A stretch of 64,000 bases of DNA from Maritalea mobilis (GCF_004363175.1 NZ_SNYR01000001.1:1054001-1118000); one strand, 5' to 3'; shown: positions 1 through 9,029, numbered from the stretch's first letter. Notes: generated by a model from the letters alone, not told the origin. Translations and numbers: made by a program.

Positions 1-40
1 AGCCACGGGCTGGGCCAAGATTGGGATCAGATTTTTCCAT
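1..40 (-). CDS. possible start of a divergent gene (partial)
   Basis: Reading leftward from an ATG at 40-38, the frame is open to the window edge and would begin MEKSDPNLGPARG. Thirteen codons are too few to recognise a family, and no clear Shine-Dalgarno sequence precedes the ATG. It is listed only because the stretch before the first complete gene is otherwise unexplained and a divergent gene would fit. Confidence 0.25.
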   Translation of the reverse strand, partial: MEKSDPNLGPARG

Positions 41-115
41 CAGCTTGTCGCGAAATTACAATTCATCATCAACAGATTTTGCCAAGCTAGGGCCAGATCA
101 ACAAGGAAAAACAGC

Positions 116-505
116 ATGAAACTTACGGGCACCTATAGCCATCTATCTTGGGATGAAACCGTGGTCGAGCAAATCAACGACCAACAAAAATTCAGCGAAG
201 CACTGGTGAAAGAAGAGTTTGACGGCGATCTGCAAGGCAAAGCCAGCATCAAAATGCAGCTCTTTTATTGCGATGAAAGCACCGCAACCTATCACGGATT
301 TCGCCTGTTCAACGGCAGCCTAAATGGCGAACCGGGCACATTGACCATTTTGGAAACCGGCACTTGGGCGACGGACAAAGCCACAACACATTGGCAAATT
401 GTTGAAGGCTCCGGCACGGGCGCATTTGAAGGCGCAACTGGCCAAGGCGGTTATGAAGCGGGACACACCAATAAGGTCAATTGGCACTTGGATATATCGC
501 TTTAA
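116..505 (+). CDS. DUF3224 family protein
   Basis: This 129-residue protein matches DUF3224 in length and pattern: an early G-T-Y/F...W segment, a middle F-D-G-D-L-Q-G-K strand, and a C-terminal G-S-G-T-G-A-F-E-G-A-T-G-Q-G stretch. The family is thought to form a small beta-barrel related to allene oxide cyclase-like folds; no reaction is established. It has no signal peptide and no membrane segment, so it should be cytoplasmic. AAGGA at 103-107 sits 8 bases before the ATG and supports the start. Its stop overlaps the stop of the convergent DMT gene, so the two are unlikely to share a transcript. Confidence 0.75.
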   Translation: MKLTGTYSHLSWDETVVEQINDQQKFSEALVKEEFDGDLQGKASIKMQLFYCDESTATYHGFRLFNGSLNGEPGTLTILETGTWATDKATTHWQIVEGSGTGAFEGATGQGGYEAGHTNKVNWHLDISL

Positions 506-1389
506 GCCTCATCTTTCGGCGTCAGATAGATCGACAGAAAATAGCAGCTGGCGAAAATCAGCGCAGCCCCAACCCATTGCAACGGCGTGGGCACATGTGA
601 AAACAACACTAGCCCCAACAAGGCTGCCCACACTACGCTGGTATTGTCGGTGATCGCAAAAACGCCCACCGGCAATTGCTTCAGCGCAATCACAGACCAG
701 TACCCCGCAAAGGCACCAACAACGCAAGTTGCAGCCAAAATGCCCCACTGGCCAACGCTCAACGGCACATATTGAGCGAGCCCCGGCGACAGAATAAGCG
801 CGGCCAAGGAAAGCTGAATAAATGACATCAATATTGGGCCTTCCTTTTGCGTATGAAGCTTTAGAAAAGCCAATAAAGTTGCTTCCAAAATTGGCACAGC
901 AATAAGCGCCAAAAGAGGCAAAAGCGACAGGCTGATCTGCGCGGAGAACAAGCCTTCGCTGATTAAAAACAGCAAAGCGCCGAGCAGCCCCACCAACAAG
1001 GCCACCGCAATTTTGCCATCGAATTTTTCGTTAAAAAACACCACACCATAAAGTGTGCTGATCAATTGCCCGGTCAGCGCGAAGGCGGCCACAGTGACAA
1101 GGGCGAAGTTGGCGAGTGCAAAATACATGCAAAGCGTCACCAGCGCAGCCCCCGCCGCCCGCAACACATGCAAGCGCCATTGCACACCAGCAAAATGAAG
1201 ATGCTGCCCCCAAAGGGCGACGCCGAAAAAGATCAACGCACTGCCCAGCGTGCGTAGAAACGCCACCTGCCCCACAGGCAGGCTAACCACCAGCACTTTC
1301 ACCAGCGCATCCATCACGGCAAAGGCAAACATGGCCAAAAGCGCCAACCCCAAAGCGGAAGGTTTTATGCGGTGGAGCAGCCTGCTCAT
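502..1389 (-). CDS. DMT family transporter (EamA), second of a tandem pair
   Basis: This is an inner-membrane transporter of the drug/metabolite superfamily with about ten hydrophobic helices in two EamA repeats, 295 residues from the chosen start. The open frame extends further upstream, but the ATG at 1389-1387 overlaps the TGA of the preceding gene in an ATGA junction, and the extra 25 residues (Cys-rich, unlike the family) would lie inside that gene. The last helices closely resemble those of the upstream neighbour (A-L-K-x-L-P, then N-T-S-V-V-W-A-A-L), so the pair probably arose by duplication. Substrate is unknown; relatives export amino acids, metabolites or drugs. Confidence 0.8.
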   Translation of the reverse strand: MSRLLHRIKPSALGLALLAMFAFAVMDALVKVLVVSLPVGQVAFLRTLGSALIFFGVALWGQHLHFAGVQWRLHVLRAAGAALVTLCMYFALANFALVTVAAFALTGQLISTLYGVVFFNEKFDGKIAVALLVGLLGALLFLISEGLFSAQISLSLLPLLALIAVPILEATLLAFLKLHTQKEGPILMSFIQLSLAALILSPGLAQYVPLSVGQWGILAATCVVGAFAGYWSVIALKQLPVGVFAITDNTSVVWAALLGLVLFSHVPTPLQWVGAALIFASCYFLSIYLTPKDEA

Positions 1390-2276
1390 CGTTTCGGCGT
1401 GCGGCGCACCTGCTTGCGTGCAGCAAGCAGGCAGGCAACAATGATCATAAAGGCACCAATCCACGTGGTAAGCGCGGGCACCTCAGCAAAAAAGATAAAG
1501 CCAAACAGTGCCGCCCAGAGCAAGGCAGTGTTTTCAGTGAGCACAAACACAGAGGCGGGCAAATGTTTGAGCGCCGACACGAACATCAAAAAGCCAAACG
1601 CCCCCAAAACACCAACGCCGACCAAGCGGGCACCCACTTCAACATTGGGCATTTCAAACTGGAAAAACACAAACGGCAAAACACAAATCCCGACGAAAGC
1701 TGCCTGCAGAAACGTAATCGCAATCGCATCCGCTTGCTTGGTTTGATTTTTCATCACCACCACACCAAGCGCATAGGCAGCAGGCGCAAAGATCGTCGCA
1801 AGCCAAGCAAATGTATCATCACTCAATGCAATATCGTCACTGCCGCCGCCCAACACGATCACCATGGCACCAGCAAAGCCCAAAATGGTGCCGAAAATGA
1901 GCGTTTTGCTAACTTCTTCCTTGAGGAAGATCACGCCCATTAAGCTAACCATCAAAGGCGCAGACATGAAAACCGATGTCACCAACACCAGCGGCAATTT
2001 ACCGATCGCATAAAAGAAAGAATAGGCTGTGGCCCCAACCAACATGGCGCGCAGAAAATGCCCGGGCAATTGCGCTTTTGTGGGAAAACGTGATCGCTTC
2101 GCCAGCACCAAACCACCAAGAATGAGCGCCGCCACGGCCTGACGGAAAAACAGGATTTGGATGGTTGTCACATCAGCGGACAAGGCCTTGATGTTCACAT
2201 CCATAAAGCTCAAAACAGCGATTGCAGCCACTGCCAAAAGCAGTGCGCGAGGGGTCGATAATTCCATGTTGGCCAA
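1386..2276 (-). CDS. DMT family transporter (EamA), first of a tandem pair
   Basis: This 296-residue polytopic membrane protein has two EamA domains of about five helices each. Residues near 30-40 (V-N-I-K-A-L) and the closing segment A-L-K-H-L-P-A-S-V-F...E-N-T-A-L-L-W-A-A-L-F-G-F are typical of RhaT/YdcZ-like exporters. It is translationally coupled to a paralogue through an ATGA overlap, so the two may work as a heteromeric or redundant exporter. Nothing in the sequence shows the substrate. The 59-base gap upstream separates it from the ABC-F gene on the same strand. Confidence 0.8.
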   Translation of the reverse strand: MANMELSTPRALLLAVAAIAVLSFMDVNIKALSADVTTIQILFFRQAVAALILGGLVLAKRSRFPTKAQLPGHFLRAMLVGATAYSFFYAIGKLPLVLVTSVFMSAPLMVSLMGVIFLKEEVSKTLIFGTILGFAGAMVIVLGGGSDDIALSDDTFAWLATIFAPAAYALGVVVMKNQTKQADAIAITFLQAAFVGICVLPFVFFQFEMPNVEVGARLVGVGVLGAFGFLMFVSALKHLPASVFVLTENTALLWAALFGFIFFAEVPALTTWIGAFMIIVACLLAARKQVRRTPKR

Positions 2277-2335
2277 CTATAAAAAGAACTGCAGCCCTAA
2301 TGGTTAGACCAATTTCTAAAAAGCGGCAAGGGAGA

Positions 2336-4144
2336 CTATCCCTCAATTTCCTCGCGCATCATTTCAATCTCAAGCCACTCTTCTTCTGCCGCATCCAATT
2401 TTTGCTGAGTTGCACCCAGCTCTTCGGTTAGCTTTTGAAACTTTTCAGGCGACTTTGCATAAAGTTCCGGATCGGCCAGTTCGCCATTCAATTTGGCAAC
2501 TTTGGCTTCCAGCTCTTCCATCAATTTCGGCAAATTTTCCAGCGCGTGCTTGTGCTTGAAGCTTAGCTTTTTCTGCGGTTTCGGTGCAGCGGGTGCCGTA
2601 GTGGATTTTGGCTTGTCCTTTTTGGGCTTATCTTCGCGCTTGCGTTGCCCAACCCCGTGGCCACGCAAAGCCACCATGTCAGAATAACCGCCCGCATATT
2701 CATGCCAATGGCCGCCACCTTCATGCACCAAAATGGACGTAGCCACACGGTCCAAAAAGTCACGGTCGTGGCTGACGACGATCACCGTACCATGATAATC
2801 GGCCAGCATTTCTTGCAACAAATCCAGCGTTTCCAAATCCAGATCATTGGTCGGTTCGTCAAGGATCAACAGGTTAGACGGTTGCGCCATAGCTTTGGCC
2901 AGCAAGACACGCGCGCGCTCACCGCCAGACAATTTGCCCACAGCAGTGCCTGCTTGCTCGGGTGAGAACAGGAAATCCTTCATATAGCCGACCACATGCT
3001 TGGTCTGATCGCCAATGATAATATTGTCGCTACCGCCGCCCGTTAGGCTATCTTTGAGGCTGGTTTCAGGATCAAGCTGCGCTCGCTTCTGGTCCAGCAC
3101 CGCAATTTCGAGCTTGGTGCCCAATTGCACCTCGCCTTCATCTGGCGTCAGCTCACCTGTGATCAGCTTGATCAATGTGGATTTGCCTGCGCCATTTGGC
3201 CCGACAATACCCAACCGATCCCCGCGCATCACCCGCAGCGTGAAGTCTTTCACGATGGTCAAATCACCGAAGCTCTTCGACACATTTTTCACATCGGCAA
3301 CAATGGCACCGGACTGTTGGCCTTCCGTGGCCTGCATTTTCACATTGCCTGTCGGCCCGCGATGGTCGGCACGTTTCTGGCGCAGATCGGCCAGCTCTGA
3401 CATACGGCGCACATTGCGTTTGCGCCGCGCGGTGACACCATAGCGCACCCAATGCTCCTCGCGCACGATCTGCCGATCCAGCTTGTGCTGTTCCAACTCT
3501 TCTTGCGCTAAAAGCTCATCACGCCATTGCTCAAAATGGGCGAAGCCTTGGCTGGTTTGGCGCGTGCGTCCACGGTCCAGCCAAACGGTAGATTGGGTCA
3601 AATCTGAAAGGAAACGTCTATCGTGCGAGATGATCACCATCGCCGATTTCATACTTTTCAACTCATCCTGCAGCCACTCAATGGCCGGCAAGTCCAAATG
3701 GTTGGTCGGCTCGTCCAGCAACAACACATCTGGCTCCGGTGCCAATGTACGGGCTAGCGCCGCGCGGCGTGCCTCGCCACCTGATAGACCTTTTGGCGAT
3801 GCCTCAGGATCAAGCCCCAACTCGCCGAGCAAATAGGGTGCGCGAAATTGATCATCGCCATCAACCAAGCCGTCTTGCACATAATCCAACACAGTGTCGT
3901 AAGCACTCAAATCCGGCTCTTGCTGCAAATAGCGCCATGTCACCCCCGGCTGCACAAAGCGCGTGCCGCTATCCGCCTCAACATCGCCTGCCAATATCTT
4001 GAGCAAGGTCGACTTGCCAGACCCGTTGCGGCCCACCAACGCAATGCGCTCGCCCGGCGCCACAAACAGTTCGGCCCCTTCCAAAAGCGGGGTACCGCCA
4101 AAGGTGAGAAAAATATCTTGAAGTGAAAGAACTGCGCTGGCCAT
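2336..4144 (-). CDS. ABC-F family ATPase, Uup-like
   Basis: This soluble ABC-F protein (602 residues from MASAVLSL) has two ATP-binding cassettes and no membrane segment. Walker A motifs are GRNGSGKST (residues 38-46) and GPNGAGKST in the second half; signatures are LSGGEARRA and LSGGERARV, each followed by a Walker B ending LLLDEPTNHLD or LILDEPTNDLD. A charged coiled-coil tail of roughly 80 residues matches the C-terminal domain of Uup, which binds DNA or ribosomes. ABC-F proteins act on the ribosome or in replication/transposition control. The frame opens 16 codons upstream, but the conserved domain begins right after the ATG at 4144, so this start is preferred. Confidence 0.88.
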   Translation of the reverse strand: MASAVLSLQDIFLTFGGTPLLEGAELFVAPGERIALVGRNGSGKSTLLKILAGDVEADSGTRFVQPGVTWRYLQQEPDLSAYDTVLDYVQDGLVDGDDQFRAPYLLGELGLDPEASPKGLSGGEARRAALARTLAPEPDVLLLDEPTNHLDLPAIEWLQDELKSMKSAMVIISHDRRFLSDLTQSTVWLDRGRTRQTSQGFAHFEQWRDELLAQEELEQHKLDRQIVREEHWVRYGVTARRKRNVRRMSELADLRQKRADHRGPTGNVKMQATEGQQSGAIVADVKNVSKSFGDLTIVKDFTLRVMRGDRLGIVGPNGAGKSTLIKLITGELTPDEGEVQLGTKLEIAVLDQKRAQLDPETSLKDSLTGGGSDNIIIGDQTKHVVGYMKDFLFSPEQAGTAVGKLSGGERARVLLAKAMAQPSNLLILDEPTNDLDLETLDLLQEMLADYHGTVIVVSHDRDFLDRVATSILVHEGGGHWHEYAGGYSDMVALRGHGVGQRKREDKPKKDKPKSTTAPAAPKPQKKLSFKHKHALENLPKLMEELEAKVAKLNGELADPELYAKSPEKFQKLTEELGATQQKLDAAEEEWLEIEMMREEIEG

Positions 4145-4236
4145 ATTGTGTCTACATTCCTGTTTAGGCTCTACTACCATTGATTGACACAATTACAATG
4201 GCCAATTGATGCCACATCAAACGCAAAGGCAGATTT

Positions 4237-5094
4237 ATGAGTGAAAATTTGGATCAATATCTGATTGAGGCCGACGAACTAGCGAACAAGCTGGGACAAG
4301 ATAATTTAGTGATCTTTGATGCCTCAATGCATCTGCCCAACGCCAACCGCGATGCAGCCAAAGAATATGATGAGAAACACATTCCCGGTGCCCTATTCTT
4401 CTCCATCAAAGACCTATCCGATCCCAATTCAAGCTTGTCGCACACGATGCCCAGCGCCCACTTCTTCGAAGATCAAATGCGGCAAATGGGCGTGAACAAT
4501 GATGATGAAATTGTTGTTTATGACACCCAAGGACTGTTTTCTGCTGCCCGCGCGTGGTGGATGCTGAGCCAGATGGGCGCACAAAATGTGCGCATTCTCA
4601 ATGGCGGTTTCCCCTATTGGGAAAAGCAAGGCCATCCAACTGAGGCTGGCAAAGTCTCACCTAAAGAAACGGGCAACTTCGCCGCCAAGTTTGATGCACA
4701 GAAACTGGTGCCTTTTGAGGAACTTCTAAAGCTGGTGAACAAAGGCGATCAAAGCTGCAATATTCTCGATGCGCGTGGGCCTGGCCGATTTAACGGTGAA
4801 ACAGATGAGCCCCGCGAAGGCATGCGGGCGGGCCATATGCCCGGCGCGGAAAATCTGCACTATGCCGGGTTTCTTGATGATGATGGCCGGTTGCTGCCAA
4901 AGGCCGAACTGGCCCGCATCGTGAATGAAAAATTCGACAGCACCAAACCCACCATCGCCACATGCGGTTCCGGCGTAACCGCCTGCGTGATCCTGCTTGT
5001 GCTCGATATTTTGGGCCACAAAAACACCCGGCTTTATGATGGCTCTTGGTCCGAATGGGGCGCACGCCCGGAAACACCAATCGTGAAGGGCTAG
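4237..5094 (+). CDS. sseA: 3-mercaptopyruvate sulfurtransferase
   Basis: This two-domain rhodanese (285 residues) transfers sulfane sulfur from 3-mercaptopyruvate to a thiol or cyanide. The second domain carries the loop CGSGVTAC, with the catalytic cysteine at residue 243; CGSGVTA is typical of mercaptopyruvate sulfurtransferases, whereas thiosulfate sulfurtransferases have a CRKGVTA-type loop. The first domain keeps E-K-H-I-P-G-A and V-V-Y-D but no active cysteine, as usual. No signal peptide is seen, so it is cytoplasmic. It is transcribed away from the ABC-F gene and ends before a palindrome-rich gap. Confidence 0.9.
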   Translation: MSENLDQYLIEADELANKLGQDNLVIFDASMHLPNANRDAAKEYDEKHIPGALFFSIKDLSDPNSSLSHTMPSAHFFEDQMRQMGVNNDDEIVVYDTQGLFSAARAWWMLSQMGAQNVRILNGGFPYWEKQGHPTEAGKVSPKETGNFAAKFDAQKLVPFEELLKLVNKGDQSCNILDARGPGRFNGETDEPREGMRAGHMPGAENLHYAGFLDDDGRLLPKAELARIVNEKFDSTKPTIATCGSGVTACVILLVLDILGHKNTRLYDGSWSEWGARPETPIVKG

Positions 5095-5112
5095 AACGCA
5101 CGTTCATTTAGC

Positions 5113-5333
5113 CCCGGCACCGTCCTGGCCCTGTGCCGGGATCTACTGCTGCATGACACGGCACCAAATGCGGAGTGGTGGCGTCGAGGCCAGCGCCCAT
5201 AAGTTTCACCGCGCCAAGCCACTTACTCCCACGTCATTACCGGGCTTGACCCGGTAATCCATAGAGCCTTTCGGTTTACCGAGATGCCCCGCATAACCAG
5301 GATGCTACTTGGACCCCGGATCAAGTCCGGGGT
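5113..5333. repeat. cluster of three REP-like palindromes
   Basis: Three perfect inverted repeats are visible: CCCGGCAC/GTGCCGGG (5113-5120 and 5133-5140), ATTACCGGG-CTTGA-CCCGGTAAT (5236-5258), and ACCCCGGA-TCAAG-TCCGGGGT (5313-5333). The last two share the design of a 5-base loop containing TCAAG or its complement CTTGA and GC-rich arms, as in dispersed repeats of many alphaproteobacteria. The core CCCCGGATCAAGTCCGGGG occurs again, identical, at 24598-24616. No long T-run follows, so they are not ordinary terminators. Confidence 0.75.
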
Positions 5334-5470
5334 GACGCCGGGTGTCAGGCGACTTAGTGCAAAGCATCAGCGCGGTAATCCAATAGGGTTAAGGGTGAGG
5401 TACTTCAGCATCGCCACATGCAATCGCACCCTCGGCGGATATTTGAGGTGGACATCATTCGTCAGAATCT

Positions 5471-5507
5471 ATATTGCAAATGTTTATAAAACAAACTTTT
5501 GCAATAT
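5471..5507 (+). promoter_or_regulatory. candidate PsuK self-operator (nested inverted repeat)
   Basis: ATATTGCAAA at 5471-5480 is repeated inverted and exact as TTTGCAATAT at 5498-5507. Inside lies a second palindrome, TGTTT-ATA-AAACA at 5481-5493. The right arm ends six bases before the psuK ATG, so a bound protein would block translation initiation or the early transcript. PsuK begins with a winged helix-turn-helix, so autoregulation of psuKG is the simplest reading; this is inference. Confidence 0.55.
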
Positions 5508-5513
5508 AGGCGC

Positions 5514-6614
5514 ATGTCACTCACCGATTTAGAACAAAGATTATTGGCCGCAATCACCGCGCACCCCTATGCCAGCCAGAAGGAACTGGGCGAGCAATTG
5601 GGCGTGGCACGCGCAACTGTGGCCAATTATATTGAGCGCTTGCAGGCTAAAGGCTTTATCCTTGGCCGTGCCTATATCGTTGCGCAACAGCAAAGCATTT
5701 TGTGCATTGGTGGCGCGGTGATGGATCGGGTGCTCAAGCTGAAAGAGCCTGGCATTTTGGAAACCTCCAACCCGGCCAGCGCAGAGGAAACGCGCGGCGG
5801 CGTCGCCCGCAATGTGGCGGAAAATCTGGCACGATTGGGCGATGCCACCAAACTATTGTCCATTGTTGGCGATGATGGCGCGGCAGATGCATTGATCGGC
5901 GCCACTGCGGAAAGCGGCGTTGATTTGAGCCATATGGTGCGTAGTACCAATGGCACCACCGGCACCTACACCGCAATCATGCAGCCCAATGGCAGCCTTT
6001 ATCTTGGCGTGGCTGATATGGACATTTTCAACCAGATGGATGCCCAATTTGTGCAATCCAATATCGGGTTGGTAAGCGGTGCAGCGCTGGTATTTGCCGA
6101 CACAAACCTACCCGCAGACGGGTTGGCGAAATTGATCACCCATTGCCGTGACCAGCAAATTCAACTGGCCATCGACAGTGTATCCATACCCAAGTTCAAA
6201 CGCTTGCCGCAGGATTTATCTGGCGTCAGCTATCTCTTCTGCAACAAAGATGAAGCAGCAGCGACCACTGGTGAACAAGAGCCGCAAGCCATATTGGATG
6301 CATTGCTCGCCCGCGGCGCGGCACACGCCATTATGACCGATGGCGCAAATGGCGTTTATCTGGCCGCGCAAAACGATCAACCCACCACCATGCAGCACCT
6401 TGCAGTACCCGCCGCCGAAATTGTGGACGTTTCTGGCGCGGGCGATGCCTTTGTGGCGGGCACGCTGCATGGCCTTAATCAACAACGCCCGCTCAGCCAA
6501 GCGGCCCAGTTTGGCATTGGCGCGGCGCAACACACCCTAAAATCCACCCTGCGCAACAGCCCCGACCTCTCCCATGCGGCGGTTGAAACATTCGCGCAGC
6601 AGCATTTTCAATAA
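5514..6614 (+). CDS. psuK: pseudouridine kinase with N-terminal HTH domain
   Basis: This PfkB-family kinase (366 residues) should phosphorylate pseudouridine to pseudouridine 5'-phosphate. Residues 1-50 form a winged HTH (Q-K-E-L-G-E-Q-L-G-V-A-R-A-T-V-A-N-Y-I), which some PsuK (YeiC-type) kinases carry. The kinase body opens with C-I-G-G-A-V-M-D and ends with the anion-hole motif DVSGAGDAF. The following gene is psuG, which fixes the assignment among PfkB kinases. A TTG five codons upstream is in frame, but it lies inside the inverted repeat, so the ATG at 5514 is preferred. Cytoplasmic. Confidence 0.85.
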   Translation: MSLTDLEQRLLAAITAHPYASQKELGEQLGVARATVANYIERLQAKGFILGRAYIVAQQQSILCIGGAVMDRVLKLKEPGILETSNPASAEETRGGVARNVAENLARLGDATKLLSIVGDDGAADALIGATAESGVDLSHMVRSTNGTTGTYTAIMQPNGSLYLGVADMDIFNQMDAQFVQSNIGLVSGAALVFADTNLPADGLAKLITHCRDQQIQLAIDSVSIPKFKRLPQDLSGVSYLFCNKDEAAATTGEQEPQAILDALLARGAAHAIMTDGANGVYLAAQNDQPTTMQHLAVPAAEIVDVSGAGDAFVAGTLHGLNQQRPLSQAAQFGIGAAQHTLKSTLRNSPDLSHAAVETFAQQHFQ

Positions 6615-6625
6615 GGATTCCTCCC

Positions 6626-7534
6626 ATGAATTTTGATCTTCAATTTGGCGCACATGTTGCCGAAGCCCTTCGCAACGACACCCCAATCGTGGCACTTGAA
6701 ACCACCGTGGTGACCCATGGCATGGCCTATCCCAGCAATCTGGAAACAGCCTTGGCTATGGAAAATGCCGTGAAGGAAGCTGGCGCCTGCCCAGCCACTT
6801 TGGGCATTGTAAACGGACAAGTCACAGTTGGCTTGTCTGAAGAGCAACTCAAGGATTTCGCCACGAGTGAACGCGGCTCAATCGCCAAATGCTCGCGCCG
6901 CGACTTCGCACCCCTGTTGGGCAAAAAACACTCCGGCTCACTCACCGTCGCGGGCACCATGATCGTGGCCGCAGCGGCAAAGATCGATATCTTTGCCACT
7001 GGCGGCATTGGCGGTGTGCATCGTGGCCATCCATTTGACGTATCTGCTGACCTGACCGAACTGGGCAAAACCCCTGTTGCCGTGGTGTGCGCAGGCGCAA
7101 AATCAATTCTCGACTTGCCGCTGACATTGGAAGTGTTGGAAACCCAAGGCGTGCCAATCGTCGGCTATCAAACCCCGAACCTACCCGCCTTCTATACCCG
7201 CGATAGCGGCATGGCCCTGCCCCACAGTGTGGACAATGTGAACGAGGCTGCGGCCACCTTTAATGCTTGGCGCGACTTGGGCGCGGATAGCGGCTTGCTG
7301 TTCACCAACCCAGTGCCGGAAGCAGATGCTTTGAGCAATGATGAGATGGAAACCATCATCGACAAAGCCATCGCGGAAGCCGACGCCAATGGTGTGAAAG
7401 GCGCGGCTGTGACGCCATTTGTTTTGGGTAAAGTGGTGGAATTGAGCGGCGGCCGTTCACTCAAAGCCAACATTGCGCTATTGATCAACAATGCGAAGTT
7501 GGCTGGGGAGATCGCCATCGCCGCAAAAGGATAG
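6626..7534 (+). CDS. psuG: pseudouridine-5'-phosphate glycosidase
   Basis: This 302-residue protein cleaves the C-glycosidic bond of pseudouridine 5'-phosphate to uracil and ribose 5-phosphate. It contains the family hallmarks ALETTVVTHGMAYP near residues 22-35, the metal/phosphate segment ATGGIGGVHRG, and the closing L-L-I-N-N-A-K-L-A. Length equals that of E. coli PsuG. It follows psuK by 11 bases with an SD of AAGGA, so the two form an operon for salvage of pseudouridine from RNA turnover. Confidence 0.93.
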   Translation: MNFDLQFGAHVAEALRNDTPIVALETTVVTHGMAYPSNLETALAMENAVKEAGACPATLGIVNGQVTVGLSEEQLKDFATSERGSIAKCSRRDFAPLLGKKHSGSLTVAGTMIVAAAAKIDIFATGGIGGVHRGHPFDVSADLTELGKTPVAVVCAGAKSILDLPLTLEVLETQGVPIVGYQTPNLPAFYTRDSGMALPHSVDNVNEAAATFNAWRDLGADSGLLFTNPVPEADALSNDEMETIIDKAIAEADANGVKGAAVTPFVLGKVVELSGGRSLKANIALLINNAKLAGEIAIAAKG

Positions 7535-7548
7535 AAAAATGGGGCCAA

Positions 7549-9021
7549 ATGCTTGTGAATGATCAGCAAAATCTAAAAGCTATCGGCCCTATTTTAAAAT
7601 ATTCATTGATCACAGGCGTTGCCCTTTTGCTGGGGCTGCGCCTTTTCTTTTGGCTCAGCGGCAACATGGTGGCCGACGAAGCCTATTATTGGATGTGGTC
7701 GCAACATCCAGCCATTTCCTATTATGACCACCCGCCGCTCAATGCATGGATGCTATGGCTCGCCTCAAAACTGTTCGGCTGGAACGTGCTGGCCCTGCGT
7801 ATTGGCCCCATCCTGACCTTTTTGGCAGACATTTGGATATTGTGGGCCATTTCCAAACAGATCAGCGACCAGCCAAAACAGCATTTTGTGCTCACGCTGA
7901 TCCTGTTTTTGGCCACGCCAATTTTCCTCACCATGACCATGCTAGCGCTGCCCGACCATTTGATGGTGATGCTGCTGCTTTTGGCCCTGCTCTGCTTCAT
8001 CAAATTCTTCAATGCAATGGAATTGGGCGCGCGCCCTTGGCCGTGGCTTTACGCCGCTTGCATTTGCGTGGGCTTAGCCACATTGGCAAAATATAACGCA
8101 GTGCTGCTGGGTGCCGGAGCGTTTCTTTATGCCCTCGCCAACAAGCAAGCGCGCATCATATTAAAACACTGGCAAAGTTATGCCGCCTTCGCGCTTTTCT
8201 TGTTGGTGGTTGGCCCGGAAATCTATTGGAACATCAACACCAACGCTTCATCCATCACATTTATTCTACGCGACCGCCATGCGGGCCTGCCCACGGAGAA
8301 CAATTTTAGCGGCCTCATCGGCTATTTGGGCGGGATGATTGGGTTCCTCTCCCCCTTCTTGCTGTGGCCGCTGGCCAAATGCCTTTGGCCAACCAGCAAA
8401 AACGTCCCGCAGCTTGGGTTGGCACGGTGTATCTTTTGGGCCTCAACCCTCTTGTTTCTGGCGCTATCGCTCACCACTGACATCATGTTCCATTGGAACT
8501 TGGTGGCCTATATCGCCATCCTGCCGTTCCTCGCCCACTTTATCCGTTGGGGCTGGCTGCTGTTTGCCCATATCGCCTATGGCGTGCTGCTGGCCGCAAT
8601 CATCGCGTATAATTTCGGAGCACTTCCGATCCGCACCTATTTCAGCACCGCAGATTATTTCTCGGCACGCTCTTTCGGTTGGGAAGATACAGCAGAATGG
8701 GTTGAGAAGCTCAGCTTAGAACATAAGCCAGATTTTATTGCAGGAACGCACTATACGATCAGCGCCCCGCTTGGCTTTGCCTTGAAAAATCCAGATGTAA
8801 CGGACCTTGGTTCCGCGCATTCGCAATTCCGCTATTGGTTTGCTCCATCGGAACATCTGGGTGACAACGCCTTGATCGTCACCCATTCCGGCAACGGGTT
8901 GGGCGCAGAGCTTGAAGCGCGGTTTGAGCAGGTGGAGCTGCTCGATACAATCGAGATCTACCGCCAAGGATATCTGGTGGAAAAGCGACATGCCTACTTA
9001 GCGACAGGCTTTAAAAATTAG
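7549..9021 (+). CDS. GT39-type glycosyltransferase, ArnT-like
   Basis: This polytopic membrane protein (490 residues) belongs to the PMT_2/ArnT superfamily of polyprenyl-phosphate-sugar glycosyltransferases. After one helix, the first periplasmic loop carries D43-E44 in VADEAYYWMW followed by YYDHPPL, the conserved acidic catalytic motif. About nine to ten further hydrophobic helices follow and the last 100 residues form a soluble domain. Relatives transfer a sugar or aminoarabinose to lipid A or other envelope acceptors; the acceptor here is unknown. It starts 14 bases after psuG and is probably co-transcribed, although a functional link to pseudouridine is not apparent. Confidence 0.8.
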   Translation: MLVNDQQNLKAIGPILKYSLITGVALLLGLRLFFWLSGNMVADEAYYWMWSQHPAISYYDHPPLNAWMLWLASKLFGWNVLALRIGPILTFLADIWILWAISKQISDQPKQHFVLTLILFLATPIFLTMTMLALPDHLMVMLLLLALLCFIKFFNAMELGARPWPWLYAACICVGLATLAKYNAVLLGAGAFLYALANKQARIILKHWQSYAAFALFLLVVGPEIYWNINTNASSITFILRDRHAGLPTENNFSGLIGYLGGMIGFLSPFLLWPLAKCLWPTSKNVPQLGLARCIFWASTLLFLALSLTTDIMFHWNLVAYIAILPFLAHFIRWGWLLFAHIAYGVLLAAIIAYNFGALPIRTYFSTADYFSARSFGWEDTAEWVEKLSLEHKPDFIAGTHYTISAPLGFALKNPDVTDLGSAHSQFRYWFAPSEHLGDNALIVTHSGNGLGAELEARFEQVELLDTIEIYRQGYLVEKRHAYLATGFKN

Positions 9022-9029
9022 GCAAAGAA

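Larger units (their letters stand above)
5095..5513. other. intergenic region with REP-like palindromes and the psuK operator
   Basis: No convincing gene lies in these 419 bases. The left two thirds hold three imperfectly related GC-rich palindromes (described separately). The right end, from about 5400, becomes AT-rich and holds the inverted repeat proposed as the psuK operator. An 82-codon frame at 5284-5532 has a composition unlike a protein and runs through palindromes. Confidence 0.7.

Noticed and set aside
2304-2319. TTAGA-N6-TCTAA upstream of the DMT pair, resembling an Irr box
   Set aside because: The ICE has TTAGAA-N3-TTCTAA (TTAGA-N5-TCTAA); here the spacing is one base too long and the inner bases do not match, and the downstream genes have no link to iron.
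5236-5333. REP-like palindromes as terminators of sseA
   Set aside because: They lack T-runs, lie 140-240 bases from the stop, and one core recurs identically at an unrelated locus, which fits a dispersed repeat better.
5284-5532. 82-codon frame between sseA and psuK
   Set aside because: It runs through REP-like palindromes and the psuK operator and start, has no SD and an atypical composition.
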